A stretch of 44,770 bases of DNA from Bacteroidaceae bacterium (GTDB lineage: Bacteria; Bacteroidota; Bacteroidia; Bacteroidales; Bacteroidaceae), in the NCBI GenBank assembly GCA_017551845.1, contig JAFZKR010000153.1:1-44770 (forward strand), written 5' to 3'. Each line of letters begins with the position of its first letter. Position 1 is the first letter of the stretch. The translations under genes were made by a program, and so were the position numbers. Positions 1 through 9,151 of this stretch are shown in pieces. Under the pieces are notes generated by a model. The model saw only the letters and a program-made list of their open reading frames with translations, did not search any database and had not been told where the DNA came from.

Positions 1-2
1 AT

Positions 3-24
3 AAAAAAACGTGCACAGGGCACG
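3..24 (-). terminator. intrinsic terminator, minus strand
   Basis: On the minus strand CGTGC, loop CCTGT, GCACG is followed directly by TTTTTTT. The stem is 5 bp, all but one GC pairs. It would end the transcript started at about 205, or act as an attenuator for a gene beyond the left edge. Confidence 0.55.
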
Positions 25-205
25 CAGCTTAATATGGACGCACCAGTCTGTCTTTTTTTCGCTCAGGTCCGTCTCTATTCTCTTCTTTGTTATTGACGGT
101 TCGTATTACCCTCGGACATACTTTATTCAAGCACGCCCGTCGTACTACTTGTCTGTATGAAATCGTATCAAAGATCGCTTTAAGATGCTGTTCCTTTCAG
201 AAAGC
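3..205 (-). ncRNA. candidate small RNA (~200 nt), unidentified
   Basis: No convincing protein gene lies in the first 442 bases. The minus strand has a consensus-like promoter (-33 at 239-242, -7 at 211-218) and about 200 bases downstream a GC hairpin followed by seven U (3-24), so a discrete transcript of roughly 200 nt is predicted. Local pairing is visible: CGCTTT near the 5' end pairs with AAAGCG, and CCGTC pairs with GACGG in the middle. Its only obvious start codon gives a 9-codon ORF. I do not recognise it as 6S, SRP RNA, tmRNA or a known riboswitch. It could instead be an attenuated leader of a gene beyond the left edge. The promoter and terminator are seen; the RNA itself is inferred. 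Confidence 0.42.
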
Positions 206-210
206 GGATG

Positions 211-242
211 CAAAGATACGGCGACTTTATAAACCAGCCAAA
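211..242 (-). promoter_or_regulatory. Bacteroidetes-type promoter, leftward
   Basis: The minus strand reads TTTG (239-242), a 20-base spacer, then TATCTTTG (211-218). This matches the TTTG / TAnnTTTG consensus of the Bacteroidetes primary sigma factor. The start is expected near 205. It diverges from the DUF5686 gene at 443. Confidence 0.6.
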
Positions 243-366
243 CAAAATCGGATTTTTTTCAATATTTTTTTCACAGTTATCAACAAATGAAACACTCACG
301 TGTATTATATGACAATACATATAAAAGCTTTATGACTATCGGATACCTTCTCAGCAGATATTTTTA

Positions 367-374
367 TAATTTTG
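367..374 (+). promoter_or_regulatory. -7 box upstream of DUF5686 gene
   Basis: TAATTTTG matches TAnnTTTG and lies 69 bases before the ATG at 443. No TTTG is present 19-21 bases upstream, so this is a partial match only. Confidence 0.35.
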
Positions 375-442
375 CGCCGTAACAAAAATCTGTCAGAATA
401 CGTTTTCATAAAACCCGGCATTTCCTTAAACAGACATTTTCC

Positions 443-3010
443 ATGGGATTACGAAAAACATTGATATTATTGGCACTATTCCTACATACAGTTCTTATAG
501 CCCAAGCACAGACTGTAAGAATCAGTGGAAATGTACATGATACCGAAGGAAAAGCACTACCAAACACTACGGTACGCCTCAAAGGCCTGACAAGCGGATG
601 CATAACGGACAATAGGGGTAATTTTTCATTCAACGGCAAATTGGAAGGACAAACGCTTATCATATCATCAGTTGGATACAAGGAATATTCCATTGAACTC
701 TCGGACAAGACGGTCTTTCCGCTTGACGTTACATTAAACACCGAAACAGTCAATCTGGATGAGGTGGTAATAACACCTGAAAAAGAACGCTACAGGAACA
801 AGGACAATCCAGCAGTCGGATTGATAGAAGATATTATAAGACAAAAGAATAAAAACAACCCCTTCAATAATGAATATGTTTCTCGAAAAAGGTACGAAAC
901 ATATGTAGTGGCTATCGACAATTTCACAAAAGAAAAACAGCAGAAAGCGCTGTTCAACAAGTTCCCATTCCTGAGCGAATACATTGACACATCCATGGTG
1001 TCCGGCAGGCCTATACTCAATGTATCCACACGAGAAATGGTTGCCACTGACTATTTCCGACAGAAGCCCAAGAGAGAGAAACAGGTCATACACGGTCGCG
1101 AATGGGTTGGAATCGAAGATTTTCTGCCAGACGAAGAAGTCAAAGCTGCTGCCGATGCCACATTACGTGACGTGGACCTGTTCAATGAAAAAGTTCTGAT
1201 TCTGCGTAATGAGTTTGTGAGTCCTTTTTCTGATTATGCCACCTTATATTATAAATACTATATCATGGATACATTATCGGTCGAAGGAGAGGAATGCATA
1301 GATCTTTCTTTCGTACCGCGAAACCCACAATCCTTCGGTTTCACAGGACACATATATGTCACATCAGATTCTTTACATTTTGTCAAATGGATTCAAATGA
1401 ATATTCCATATGACATTAATCTGAATTTCGTAGAATATATGAATCTGGAACAGAGGTTCTCCAGAGACGAGCAACATCCACGGTTGCTCACTTATGAATG
1501 CATTACAGCAGAACTTTCAGTATATGACCCTTATGTTGAGGGTATATACGGACGAAGGGAAGTATCCTACTCTGACTATCGGTTCAATGATGATGTTGAC
1601 CGCGAACCGTTCACACACCAGGAACAGATAATAGAACAGGAAGAGGCACTCCACAGAAACAAGGAATTCTGGTCGGCATATCGAAATACTGACGTGAACA
1701 GAGGCGGAGGAAAAACGGAAGATATCAAAGAGATGATAGCAAGGCTGCGTGAAGTTCCCATCTATTACTGGACCGAGCAGTTCATCAACCTGTTGTTTTC
1801 CGGTTTTATTCCTGTAAAAGAAGAAAAGACACCTTTTTACATCGGACCCGTGAACACTATGGCAAGCTGGAACGGAATTGAAGGATTAAGGTTGAAACTC
1901 GGTGGTATGACTACTGCTCATCTTAATCCTCATCTATTCGGGACAGGATATCTGATATATGGTGTCAATGACCGACGTTTCAAATACTATGGTCGTCTCG
2001 AATACTCCTTCAAGCCCAAGCGGGAGCAGTGGAACGAATTTCCAATCCACTCATTAAGGCTTCAATATGAAAACGACATTTATCAGTACGGCCAACGATA
2101 CGCCTATACCAACAAGGACAATGCCCTCCTCTCTCTCAAAAGACTTCCGGACAACATGGTCGGTTATGTCAGGAACAGTGAACTGATCTATACTCTGGAG
2201 CGTCACTCAGGCCTCTCTTTAACCAGCACGCTAAGGAACCGCGTAAACGAATCGACAAGATTCATACCTATGCTCCGTAATGACGGTTCCAGAACTCCTG
2301 TCAAGGAGATAAGCCAAAGCGAAATTGAGATAGGATTAAGATATGCTCCCGGAGAAAAATTCATCCAACACAAGTGGAACAGGGTCAGCAAGACTCCGGA
2401 ACTACCGGTCTTCACTATCAACGGTACTTTGGCACGGAAGGGGTTCCTTGGCAGTGACTACTCCATGTTCAAAGCCGATTTCTCCTACCGTCAGAAAATT
2501 ATGACCGCTCCGGTAGGCTATTTCAATGTCATGCTTAATGCCGGAAAAATTTGGGGACAGGTTCCCTATCCGCTACTTTTCATACCAAGTGCTAATCTTT
2601 CCTATACTTACCGTAAAGAGACTTTCGAGACAATGACTCCAATGGAATTTTTTATGGACAGCCATATCACATGGGATATAGTATGGTATATGAATGGACT
2701 TGTCCTAAATAGGATTCCGGTCATTAACAGTTTGAAGTTGAGGGAGGCCGTCTATTTCAGAGGAGTCTGGGGTACACTCTCGGACCGGAATAATCCCAAG
2801 AAAGATTCCAGTGGAAATCTGTTCCTATACCCGACCGACCGAAGTCAGGCGACCGGCACCGAGATAAAATCCCCCTTCATCGAAACCGGATTGGGCGTTG
2901 AGAACATCTTCAAAATAATGTCAATAAGCTACTTCCGCAGAATAACATACAGAAACACCCCGGATGTGGATCTCCAGGGCGTAAGAATTGCTGTTCATCT
3001 GCAATATTGA
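443..3010 (+). CDS. DUF5686 / carboxypeptidase-regulatory-like domain outer-membrane protein
   Basis: The 855-residue product begins with a signal peptide (about residues 1-22, ending AQAQ). A carboxypeptidase-D-regulatory-like beta-sandwich follows (about 25-110: VRISGNVHDTEGKALPNTTV ... LDEVVIT), as in SusC-type proteins. The rest is a long DUF5686-like region rich in alternating aromatic and polar strands, ending in HLQY, which suggests an outer-membrane beta-barrel. No TonB-dependent plug domain is evident, so it is not a SusC transporter. The family is common in Bacteroidetes and its biochemical role is not established as far as I know. The gene stands alone on the plus strand and converges with the next gene across 8 bases, where a weak 6-bp inverted repeat (CTGATT/AATCAG, about 3016-3036) is seen. 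Confidence 0.8.
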   Translation: MGLRKTLILLALFLHTVLIAQAQTVRISGNVHDTEGKALPNTTVRLKGLTSGCITDNRGNFSFNGKLEGQTLIISSVGYKEYSIELSDKTVFPLDVTLNTETVNLDEVVITPEKERYRNKDNPAVGLIEDIIRQKNKNNPFNNEYVSRKRYETYVVAIDNFTKEKQQKALFNKFPFLSEYIDTSMVSGRPILNVSTREMVATDYFRQKPKREKQVIHGREWVGIEDFLPDEEVKAAADATLRDVDLFNEKVLILRNEFVSPFSDYATLYYKYYIMDTLSVEGEECIDLSFVPRNPQSFGFTGHIYVTSDSLHFVKWIQMNIPYDINLNFVEYMNLEQRFSRDEQHPRLLTYECITAELSVYDPYVEGIYGRREVSYSDYRFNDDVDREPFTHQEQIIEQEEALHRNKEFWSAYRNTDVNRGGGKTEDIKEMIARLREVPIYYWTEQFINLLFSGFIPVKEEKTPFYIGPVNTMASWNGIEGLRLKLGGMTTAHLNPHLFGTGYLIYGVNDRRFKYYGRLEYSFKPKREQWNEFPIHSLRLQYENDIYQYGQRYAYTNKDNALLSLKRLPDNMVGYVRNSELIYTLERHSGLSLTSTLRNRVNESTRFIPMLRNDGSRTPVKEISQSEIEIGLRYAPGEKFIQHKWNRVSKTPELPVFTINGTLARKGFLGSDYSMFKADFSYRQKIMTAPVGYFNVMLNAGKIWGQVPYPLLFIPSANLSYTYRKETFETMTPMEFFMDSHITWDIVWYMNGLVLNRIPVINSLKLREAVYFRGVWGTLSDRNNPKKDSSGNLFLYPTDRSQATGTEIKSPFIETGLGVENIFKIMSISYFRRITYRNTPDVDLQGVRIAVHLQY

Positions 3011-3018
3011 GGACCTGA

Positions 3019-3501
3019 TTAAAATCTGAAATCAGCACCGGTATATTGAACCTTGAACTTATTTTTCTTTCTGTTTTTCTTAATAATTCTCTCTCTCTCT
3101 TTCAACACTTTCTTTTCTTTTTCTGAGAAAAACAGTGAAGAGAGTTGCAAATCACCACCGGCCCTTCCTCTGACATACTCCTCAAACTTTTGTTCCAAAT
3201 CGGCACGATTCTCAAGAAACCATTTATTTCTTACAGTTGCCTTTTCTATCTTATAAATGTTGGACATGTACATTATGGAATCGACCAGCGAAAAAGAAAA
3301 AGCACAAACATATACATCGGTTATCCTGGCTTTTTTATCCTGCTTGTCATTCCTCATAGACTCCACGTCCTTTTTGGATTTAGTGAGTCCTTCGCCAGGT
3401 TGAAGTACAGGGCTCTGTGTCCTGTCTGCAATCTGGGCTGAACTGAAGACAGATGTTGCCATTGCCAACAGACAAGCCATCAATAAACACCTAATTCGCA
3501 T
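3019..3501 (-). CDS. small exported protein of unknown function
   Basis: This 160-residue protein has an N-terminal signal peptide (hydrophobic core LLMACLLAMATSVF, likely cleavage after SSAQ). The mature part is highly charged; the C-terminal half is lysine/glutamate-rich and probably helical (FFSEKEKKVLKERERIIKKN, then KKNKFKVQYTG). I do not recognise a family. It starts 9 bases after the stop of the sigma factor gene on the same strand, so it is probably cotranscribed with it. A functional link is not implied. The signal peptide and operon spacing support a real gene. Confidence 0.6.
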   Translation of the reverse strand: MRIRCLLMACLLAMATSVFSSAQIADRTQSPVLQPGEGLTKSKKDVESMRNDKQDKKARITDVYVCAFSFSLVDSIMYMSNIYKIEKATVRNKWFLENRADLEQKFEEYVRGRAGGDLQLSSLFFSEKEKKVLKERERIIKKNRKKNKFKVQYTGADFRF

Positions 3502-3510
3502 GATATCCGG

Positions 3511-4371
3511 TTAGCCAAGATATGATTTGAGCAGTTTGCTGCGTGAATTTTGACGCAGACGACGGATTGCTTTCTCCTTGATTTGACGGACACGTTCACG
3601 CGTCAGGCCAAACTTGTCACCGATTTCCTCAAGAGTCATCTCACGGCAACCTATTCCAAAAAACATCCTTATAATATCCTTCTCGCGATCCGTAAGAGTT
3701 GACAAGGCCCTGTCTATCTCCTTAGAAAGGGATTCGTTGACAAGAGTCCTGTCTGCCATTGGGGAATCGTCATTTACAAGAACATCCAGCAAACTGTTGT
3801 CCTCTCCATCCACAAAAGGTGCATCAACTGATATATGACGACCCGAAACCTTCAACGTATCAGCTATCTTTTCAACAGGAATATCCAGTACCTCAGCAAG
3901 TTCCTCAGGTGAAGGACGGCGCTCGTTATCCTGCTCAAACTTTGACAGTGCCTTACTTATCTTGTTAAGGGAACCGACCTGATTAAGTGGCAAACGAACT
4001 ATACGAGCTTGTTCTGCAAGTGCCTGCAGGATAGACTGGCGTATCCACCAAACGGCATAGCTTATGAATTTAAAGCCCCTTGTCTCATCGAACTTTTCAG
4101 CGGCTTTGATGAGTCCCAAATTACCCTCATTGATTAAATCAGGAAGGCTAAGCCCCTGATTCTGATACTGTTTGGAGACAGACACCACAAAACGAAGATT
4201 GGCACGGGTGAGTTTTTCAAGAGCGGCTCTGTCACCCTTACGGATACGCTGGGCGAGCTCAACCTCTTCCTCAACTGTGATAAGCTCTTCACGACCAATC
4301 TCCTGGAGATACTTATCCAATGATGCGCTTTCACGGTTCGTAATGCTCTTTGTGATTTTTAATTGCCTCAT
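3511..4371 (-). CDS. rpoD: primary RNA polymerase sigma factor (sigma-70, RpoD/SigA type)
   Basis: The 286-residue product has sigma-70 regions 1.2 ([18 protein letters not shown]), 2 ([20 protein letters not shown], then [20 protein letters not shown]), 3 (about 140-200, starting RLPLNQVG) and 4 (helix-turn-helix [20 protein letters not shown]). Region 1.1 is absent and region 1.2 sits at the very N-terminus. This is the compact arrangement known for the Bacteroidetes primary sigma factor, which recognises TTTG/TAnnTTTG promoters rather than TTGACA/TATAAT. Such promoters are seen throughout the window. The gene has its own upstream promoter (4447-4477) just behind the htrA terminator and is followed 9 bases later by a small exported-protein gene. 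Confidence 0.95.
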   Translation of the reverse strand: MRQLKITKSITNRESASLDKYLQEIGREELITVEEEVELAQRIRKGDRAALEKLTRANLRFVVSVSKQYQNQGLSLPDLINEGNLGLIKAAEKFDETRGFKFISYAVWWIRQSILQALAEQARIVRLPLNQVGSLNKISKALSKFEQDNERRPSPEELAEVLDIPVEKIADTLKVSGRHISVDAPFVDGEDNSLLDVLVNDDSPMADRTLVNESLSKEIDRALSTLTDREKDIIRMFFGIGCREMTLEEIGDKFGLTRERVRQIKEKAIRRLRQNSRSKLLKSYLG

Positions 4372-4446
4372 TATTCAGTATATATAGTGAATTGTTTACT
4401 TTTTGAAACACCCGCTCAACCTGTAGAAATTCGGGCGAATTGGCTG

Positions 4447-4477
4447 CAAAGATATTAATAATAATATATATAATCAA
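4447..4477 (-). promoter_or_regulatory. promoter of the primary sigma factor gene
   Basis: The minus strand reads TTGA (4474-4477), 19 bases of almost pure AT, then TATCTTTG (4447-4454). The start is expected near 4441, giving a leader of about 70 nt before the ATG at 4371. Confidence 0.55.
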
Positions 4478-4490
4478 CTTTTTTAAACAA

Positions 4491-4523
4491 ATTGATTGGA
4501 GCGGCGCATCCGCTCCAATCAAT
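4491..4523 (-). terminator. terminator hairpin downstream of htrA
   Basis: A perfect 14-bp inverted repeat (4491-4504 with 4510-4523; inner part GGAGCGG/CCGCTCC) with a 5-base loop starts 24 bases after the htrA stop. On the minus strand it is followed by TTGTTTAAAAAAG, only a modest U-tract. It ends 13 bases before the -33 element of the sigma factor promoter. Confidence 0.6.
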
Positions 4524-4547
4524 CATTTACTTCCGGTCCGGGAAAAG

Positions 4548-6056
4548 TTATTCGTCCAGACTTACGGCATAGTTAGCCCTACGCCCCGAAGGATATATTC
4601 CTGTTATGAAAAGAACCTGATCAGGTGATTTAACCGCCTCATTGTAAACCTGTTCAATGTCATCCTGACTCTTTATCTGACGACTGTTGATCTTAAGGAT
4701 AATGAATCCTCGCTGAATTCCGTTTTTCCTAAGAAGTCCGTCCTTCAATCCACTCACCTGCATACCGTAACCAATGTTCAACTGACGGCGTGTCTGTTCC
4801 GGAACCTCCTTAAATTCAGCTCCGAGGTTATCAAAATCGGATGTCTTCACAACATCGGTATTACCCTTGAAGTTCTTGAGCTCCACATCAATCTTCCTGG
4901 TTTTCTTGTCACGAAGAACAGTAACCTCAACTTTATCACCGGGACTGAACTGGACTATCGTCTCCTGCAGTTCGGTCATGGTCTTAACCTTTTTTCCGTT
5001 TATGGCAGTGATTATGTCACCCTCTTTCAGACCAGCAGCAAGTGCTCCGCCACCATCAGAAACCTCACTGACATAGACGCCTTCAAGGGTACCGAAATCC
5101 TTTTCCTTGTTTTCATCCAACTGACGCATGGACGCCACATCACCTCCACGAATTCCGAGTATTGCACGCTGTACTGAACCGTACTCTTTAAGGTCTGACA
5201 CAACTTTCCTTACAATTGTAGTAGGTATGGCGAAACCATATCCTGCATACGTTCCCGTGGGTGACTCGAGAGCAGAGTTTATTCCCACCAGCTCACCTTT
5301 TACATTCACCAAAGCACCACCACTGTTACCCATGTTGATGGCGGCATCCGTCTGTATAAACGACTCAATACTTTCACTTCCTTCATAGATGCCAATCTTT
5401 CTGGCCTTTGCACTAACCACACCGGCAGTGACACTCGAAGTAAGATTGAAGGGATTTCCTACAGCAAGAACCCATTCACCTAATTTAAGCTCATCCGAAT
5501 TACCCATGGGAATCACAGGAAATTCATCGCCCTCAATCTTAATGAGAGCAAGGTCTGTATTCTCGTCCTTGCCAACAAGTGATGCATGGAAAACACGACT
5601 GTCATTAAGTGTAACCTCAATATCATCAGCCTTGTCAATCACATGATTATTGGTTACTATATAACCATCCTTGGACAAAATCACTCCAGAACCATATCCC
5701 ACCTGAGGACGGCTTTGGATCTGACGCTGACGCGGCTGGGCAAATCCGAAAAAATACTCGAATATGTCAGGCGTCTCCTGAATAGTCTGTGTACGTCCAT
5801 TTACGGTGGCCTTGATATGTACAACGCCATGGACTGTCATCTCAGCAGCCTCAGTAAGATCAACAGGCTGAGTTCTTGAAGCAGCAGACATGGAAAGGCT
5901 GCTAACTCCCGAGTATGGCACAGCTGTTTCAGTGACATATACATGGTCAATGCTCTTGTTGTTCTTGTTGACAAGATATGTAGTAACACCTGCCGCAATA
6001 GCACAGCACCCTATTAACAATAATGAATAAAGCGCGATTTTAATTGTCTTTTTCAT
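4548..6056 (-). CDS. htrA: Do/HtrA-family periplasmic serine protease with PDZ domains
   Basis: The 502-residue protein has an N-terminal signal anchor (KIALYSLLLIGCCAIAAGV), a trypsin-like domain with the full triad (His138 in VTNNHVID, Asp168 in DENTDLALIK, Ser245 in MGNSGGALV), a PDZ domain at about 295-390 (LEGVYVSEV ... GLKEGDIITAINGKKV) and a second, more divergent one at about 405-500. HtrA/DegP proteases degrade or chaperone misfolded envelope proteins. The length is usual for the Do family. A glutamine/arginine-rich loop (QPRQRQIQSRPQ, about 107-118) lies in the position of the family's LA loop. It has its own -7 box and a strong terminator, so it is probably a single-gene unit. Signal peptide or uncleaved anchor cannot be decided. 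Confidence 0.93.
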   Translation of the reverse strand: MKKTIKIALYSLLLIGCCAIAAGVTTYLVNKNNKSIDHVYVTETAVPYSGVSSLSMSAASRTQPVDLTEAAEMTVHGVVHIKATVNGRTQTIQETPDIFEYFFGFAQPRQRQIQSRPQVGYGSGVILSKDGYIVTNNHVIDKADDIEVTLNDSRVFHASLVGKDENTDLALIKIEGDEFPVIPMGNSDELKLGEWVLAVGNPFNLTSSVTAGVVSAKARKIGIYEGSESIESFIQTDAAINMGNSGGALVNVKGELVGINSALESPTGTYAGYGFAIPTTIVRKVVSDLKEYGSVQRAILGIRGGDVASMRQLDENKEKDFGTLEGVYVSEVSDGGGALAAGLKEGDIITAINGKKVKTMTELQETIVQFSPGDKVEVTVLRDKKTRKIDVELKNFKGNTDVVKTSDFDNLGAEFKEVPEQTRRQLNIGYGMQVSGLKDGLLRKNGIQRGFIILKINSRQIKSQDDIEQVYNEAVKSPDQVLFITGIYPSGRRANYAVSLDE

Positions 6057-6111
6057 AATCTATTTTCTCCTTTTGGTTAATTAATCGGTTATGTTTAACA
6101 TTTCTCTCACT

Positions 6112-6119
6112 CAAATATA
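6112..6119 (-). promoter_or_regulatory. -7 box upstream of htrA
   Basis: The minus strand reads TATATTTG 56 bases before the htrA ATG, fitting TAnnTTTG. No TTTG is found at the usual spacing. Confidence 0.4.
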
Positions 6120-6211
6120 CACAACAAAAGTGCCAATGTTATATTCAGAGTATCATAATTTCCAATAATTAACCATTAAAGTTCTCATTTAACAAATAAT
6201 TACTTATCGGT

Positions 6212-9127
6212 TCAATTCTGACCGTAGCAGAAAATATCATCGAGTGACAACATGACAACAGGTCCGAGCGTACTGAGAAAGTCCTGGTCCAAATCTTCAG
6301 GATCTCCCAATATGGCATAAATATATGTACGGTCTTTTATCCATTTTTTCTGGAAACTTACAAGAGAATTCAAGTCCTGTGAAGGCAGATTCTCGAATAT
6401 CTGCCTGTCAAGAGGTTCTTTGAGTCCCATAAAACGGGCGGACATATAGCTGTTCAGAAGTCCCATACCTGTCACCCTTCTTGTGCGTAATGTTGATTCA
6501 ACTGATTTCTTGGCAATTTCAAATGATTTGTCAGACTGAGGCATATCATTGATAATCTGATCGAATGCCTCAACCGCAGCCTTAAGTTTATCATTCTGCG
6601 AGCCAATTCTCGCATAGAAGCTGTATGTATCATCTTTGAAAGTCGGACGATTCATGATTGCGCCGGCACTGTAGGCAAGTGCTCTAGCTTCACGCATCTC
6701 CTGAAAAACTACGGTATTCATTCCTCCGCCAAAGTATTCGTTGAACAGTTGTAATCCGGCAACATCGTCAATAGAGAACTTCTCGCCACGATCCGAATAC
6801 TGGATATAACTGAATTGACGGGAATCATAGGGAGCTACATATACAGCCGGTTCAGTCACGACACGCTTTTGGGCGAATCTTCTGGTTAAAGGTGACAGCT
6901 TGTCAGAAACCTTATGATGGTCAGCCAATATTTTCTTTACCTCCTTCTCATCCTGAGGACCATAATAAAGAATCCTATGTGACTTAGTCAACACATCCTT
7001 TACAAGTCCAAGCAATTCCTCCGATGTCATTGACATCATACGCTCATTGGAAAGGGTAATGGATTTTACATACTCCGGGCCATATATCACATAATCCTGG
7101 AGTGCCCTCCAGCAACTGTTCTGATTTGTCTTTGACATCTGTCTGGACATGAGAAAATCAGCTTTGAGATTGGTGAGAATCTCTTCGTCAGGTATTGCGT
7201 TGAGAATGATATCCTCCACAATATCTATCATGTCGCCAAGGTTCTCGCTAAGGCCGCTTACAGAATAGGTAAGACTGTTGTCGCCAACAGAAAAGCTGTG
7301 ACTTCCGGCTATCTTGAACTCGTCCAGACCAATTTCATTGACTGTACGCGAAGGAGTGCCTAAATAATCAAGGTACGAAAAAGCCATGTCCAGAGCAGGA
7401 TCGGAACTATTTCCCAAATCAAACTGGAACTGTACCGTAGCAATGTCATTCCTGGCATTCTTAGTATAAAGCAACTGTAATCCGTCTCTGATATCCGACA
7501 CTGAAATATCCTTGTCAAAATTGACAAAGGAGGGTTCTATTGGTTTGACCTGAACGGCAGATATTTCATGGAGAAAAGTACTCTGCATATCACGGTTGGT
7601 AGCTATTGGAGTAATCTCCGGTGCGACAATCTTGTTGCTCCTCGGATTCTCGCCAAGGTGTTTATATGCAACTACGTATGAATTGTCACTCAGGTATTTT
7701 CCGGCCCAAGCAATCACATCGGCCTTGGTAACCTTTTCCAAACGGTCAAGAAGCGTAACCTCATCGGCCCAGTCTGTCATATTGATGAACGAATTGACAT
7801 ACAGCATGGCGCGACTGCGGTTGGACTCAAGCGAACGCATCCTGGAAAGCTTGAAATTAGCCACAGCAGCTTTGATAAGATCCTCATCAAAATCACCAGC
7901 CCTTAATTTGGCAATTTCCTGGAGTCCCAGTTCCTTGACCTCATCAAGAGTCTGGCCTTCCTTAGGGTATCCGAACAGAAGGAAATCGTTGTAATCTGTT
8001 CTGTCATATATCTCCACGCCGGCTGCTAGAACTTTTTGCTGCTGCATCAGGTCAACATCAATCAGACCGCACTTGCCATTGTTCAATATAGCAGTCACAA
8101 TGCTTTGAATGTCGCGTTCGAGAGAGTTCTCTTTCTCACCCGGACAACGCCACCCCATAATCACGAACTCCGATTCTGTTCCATAAACATGCTTCACGAC
8201 AGGTTCCGTGACAGGTTCTTCAGGCTTATACGTTAAGACAGGAATATCAGGATTGGGTTCCCAAGAACCGAAATATTTCTCAATCGTTTTGACAAAACTG
8301 TCAGGATCAAAATCACCTGATACACAAATGGCTATGTTATTAGGAACATACATCATCTCTTTCTGTCTCTTAATGGCACTGATCGACGGATTCTTTAGAT
8401 GTTCCTGTGTACCTATCACCTGTTGCAGTCCGTAAGGATGATTCTTGTACAGGACGGAGTCAATAGCATAAAGAGCGTTTTCGGTATCCTCATTCAAATA
8501 CATGTTGTACTCCTCATAGACAGCTTCCAGTTCGGTATGGAATCCACGTATCACCATGTTTCGGAAACGGTCCGCCTGGATTCTGGCCCAGTTGTCAATC
8601 TGGTTGGACGGTATATCTTCAGTATAGCAAGTGACATCGGTAGACGTGAAAGCATTGGTCCCCTGGGCACCAATCACAGCCATCAGTTTGTCGTATTCGT
8701 TAGGAATAGAAATAAGCGATGCCTTGTAACTGATGGAATCTATCTGATGATATATTGCCTTGCGTTCCTCCGGATCAGTCTTGGTACGGTATATATCGTA
8801 AAGGTTCTCAATCTGGTCAAGCAGAGGCTTTTCGGCCTCGAAATCCGATGTCCCGAAACTCTCTGTTCCCTTGAACATGATATGCTCCAGATAATGTGCC
8901 AGACCTGTGTTATCCGAGGGATCATTCTTTCCTCCGTTCCTGACAGCAATGAAAGTCTGGAGACGAGGTTCCTCCTTGTTGACTGTCATATATATTTTCA
9001 GGCCATTCTTCAGGGTATAAATCTTAGTACCCATAGGATCACCTTTGAAAGTTTCATACTTTCCGGAACACGAAACCACTCCAGCAATCATAACGAAGGC
9101 CAGCAGGTATAAACTCAGTTTTTTCAT
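6212..9127 (-). CDS. M16-family zinc metallopeptidase, lipoprotein
   Basis: The 971-residue product starts with a lipoprotein signal (FVMIAGVVSC, lipid-modified Cys20). The first M16 domain carries the inverted zinc motif HxxEH (His78, Glu81, His82 in GLAHYLEHIMFKG), with the further glutamates expected in AVYEEYNMYLNED. Middle and C-terminal M16-like domains follow (PEEPVTEP... and NEYFGGGMNTVVFQEMREAR, about 815-840), giving the pitrilysin-like four-domain architecture in a single chain. It probably degrades peptides at the cell surface or in the periplasm. It starts 24 bases after the C1 peptidase gene, so the two form a peptidase operon. Substrates are unknown. Confidence 0.9.
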   Translation of the reverse strand: MKKLSLYLLAFVMIAGVVSCSGKYETFKGDPMGTKIYTLKNGLKIYMTVNKEEPRLQTFIAVRNGGKNDPSDNTGLAHYLEHIMFKGTESFGTSDFEAEKPLLDQIENLYDIYRTKTDPEERKAIYHQIDSISYKASLISIPNEYDKLMAVIGAQGTNAFTSTDVTCYTEDIPSNQIDNWARIQADRFRNMVIRGFHTELEAVYEEYNMYLNEDTENALYAIDSVLYKNHPYGLQQVIGTQEHLKNPSISAIKRQKEMMYVPNNIAICVSGDFDPDSFVKTIEKYFGSWEPNPDIPVLTYKPEEPVTEPVVKHVYGTESEFVIMGWRCPGEKENSLERDIQSIVTAILNNGKCGLIDVDLMQQQKVLAAGVEIYDRTDYNDFLLFGYPKEGQTLDEVKELGLQEIAKLRAGDFDEDLIKAAVANFKLSRMRSLESNRSRAMLYVNSFINMTDWADEVTLLDRLEKVTKADVIAWAGKYLSDNSYVVAYKHLGENPRSNKIVAPEITPIATNRDMQSTFLHEISAVQVKPIEPSFVNFDKDISVSDIRDGLQLLYTKNARNDIATVQFQFDLGNSSDPALDMAFSYLDYLGTPSRTVNEIGLDEFKIAGSHSFSVGDNSLTYSVSGLSENLGDMIDIVEDIILNAIPDEEILTNLKADFLMSRQMSKTNQNSCWRALQDYVIYGPEYVKSITLSNERMMSMTSEELLGLVKDVLTKSHRILYYGPQDEKEVKKILADHHKVSDKLSPLTRRFAQKRVVTEPAVYVAPYDSRQFSYIQYSDRGEKFSIDDVAGLQLFNEYFGGGMNTVVFQEMREARALAYSAGAIMNRPTFKDDTYSFYARIGSQNDKLKAAVEAFDQIINDMPQSDKSFEIAKKSVESTLRTRRVTGMGLLNSYMSARFMGLKEPLDRQIFENLPSQDLNSLVSFQKKWIKDRTYIYAILGDPEDLDQDFLSTLGPVVMLSLDDIFCYGQN

Positions 9128-9151
9128 AATCTATGTCACAAATAATAATTA

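Noticed and set aside
87..290. 67-codon plus-strand frame near the left edge
   Set aside because: It lies opposite the predicted small RNA, its product has no recognisable features, and it overlaps the leftward promoter.
6120..6136. Sigma-54-like site upstream of htrA (minus strand TTGGCAC-N5-TTGTG)
   Set aside because: The -12 element lacks the required GC, and a TAnnTTTG box of the primary sigma factor lies beside it.
8399..9112. 237-codon plus-strand frame
   Set aside because: It is antisense to the 5' part of the M16 peptidase gene, whose active-site motif is clear.
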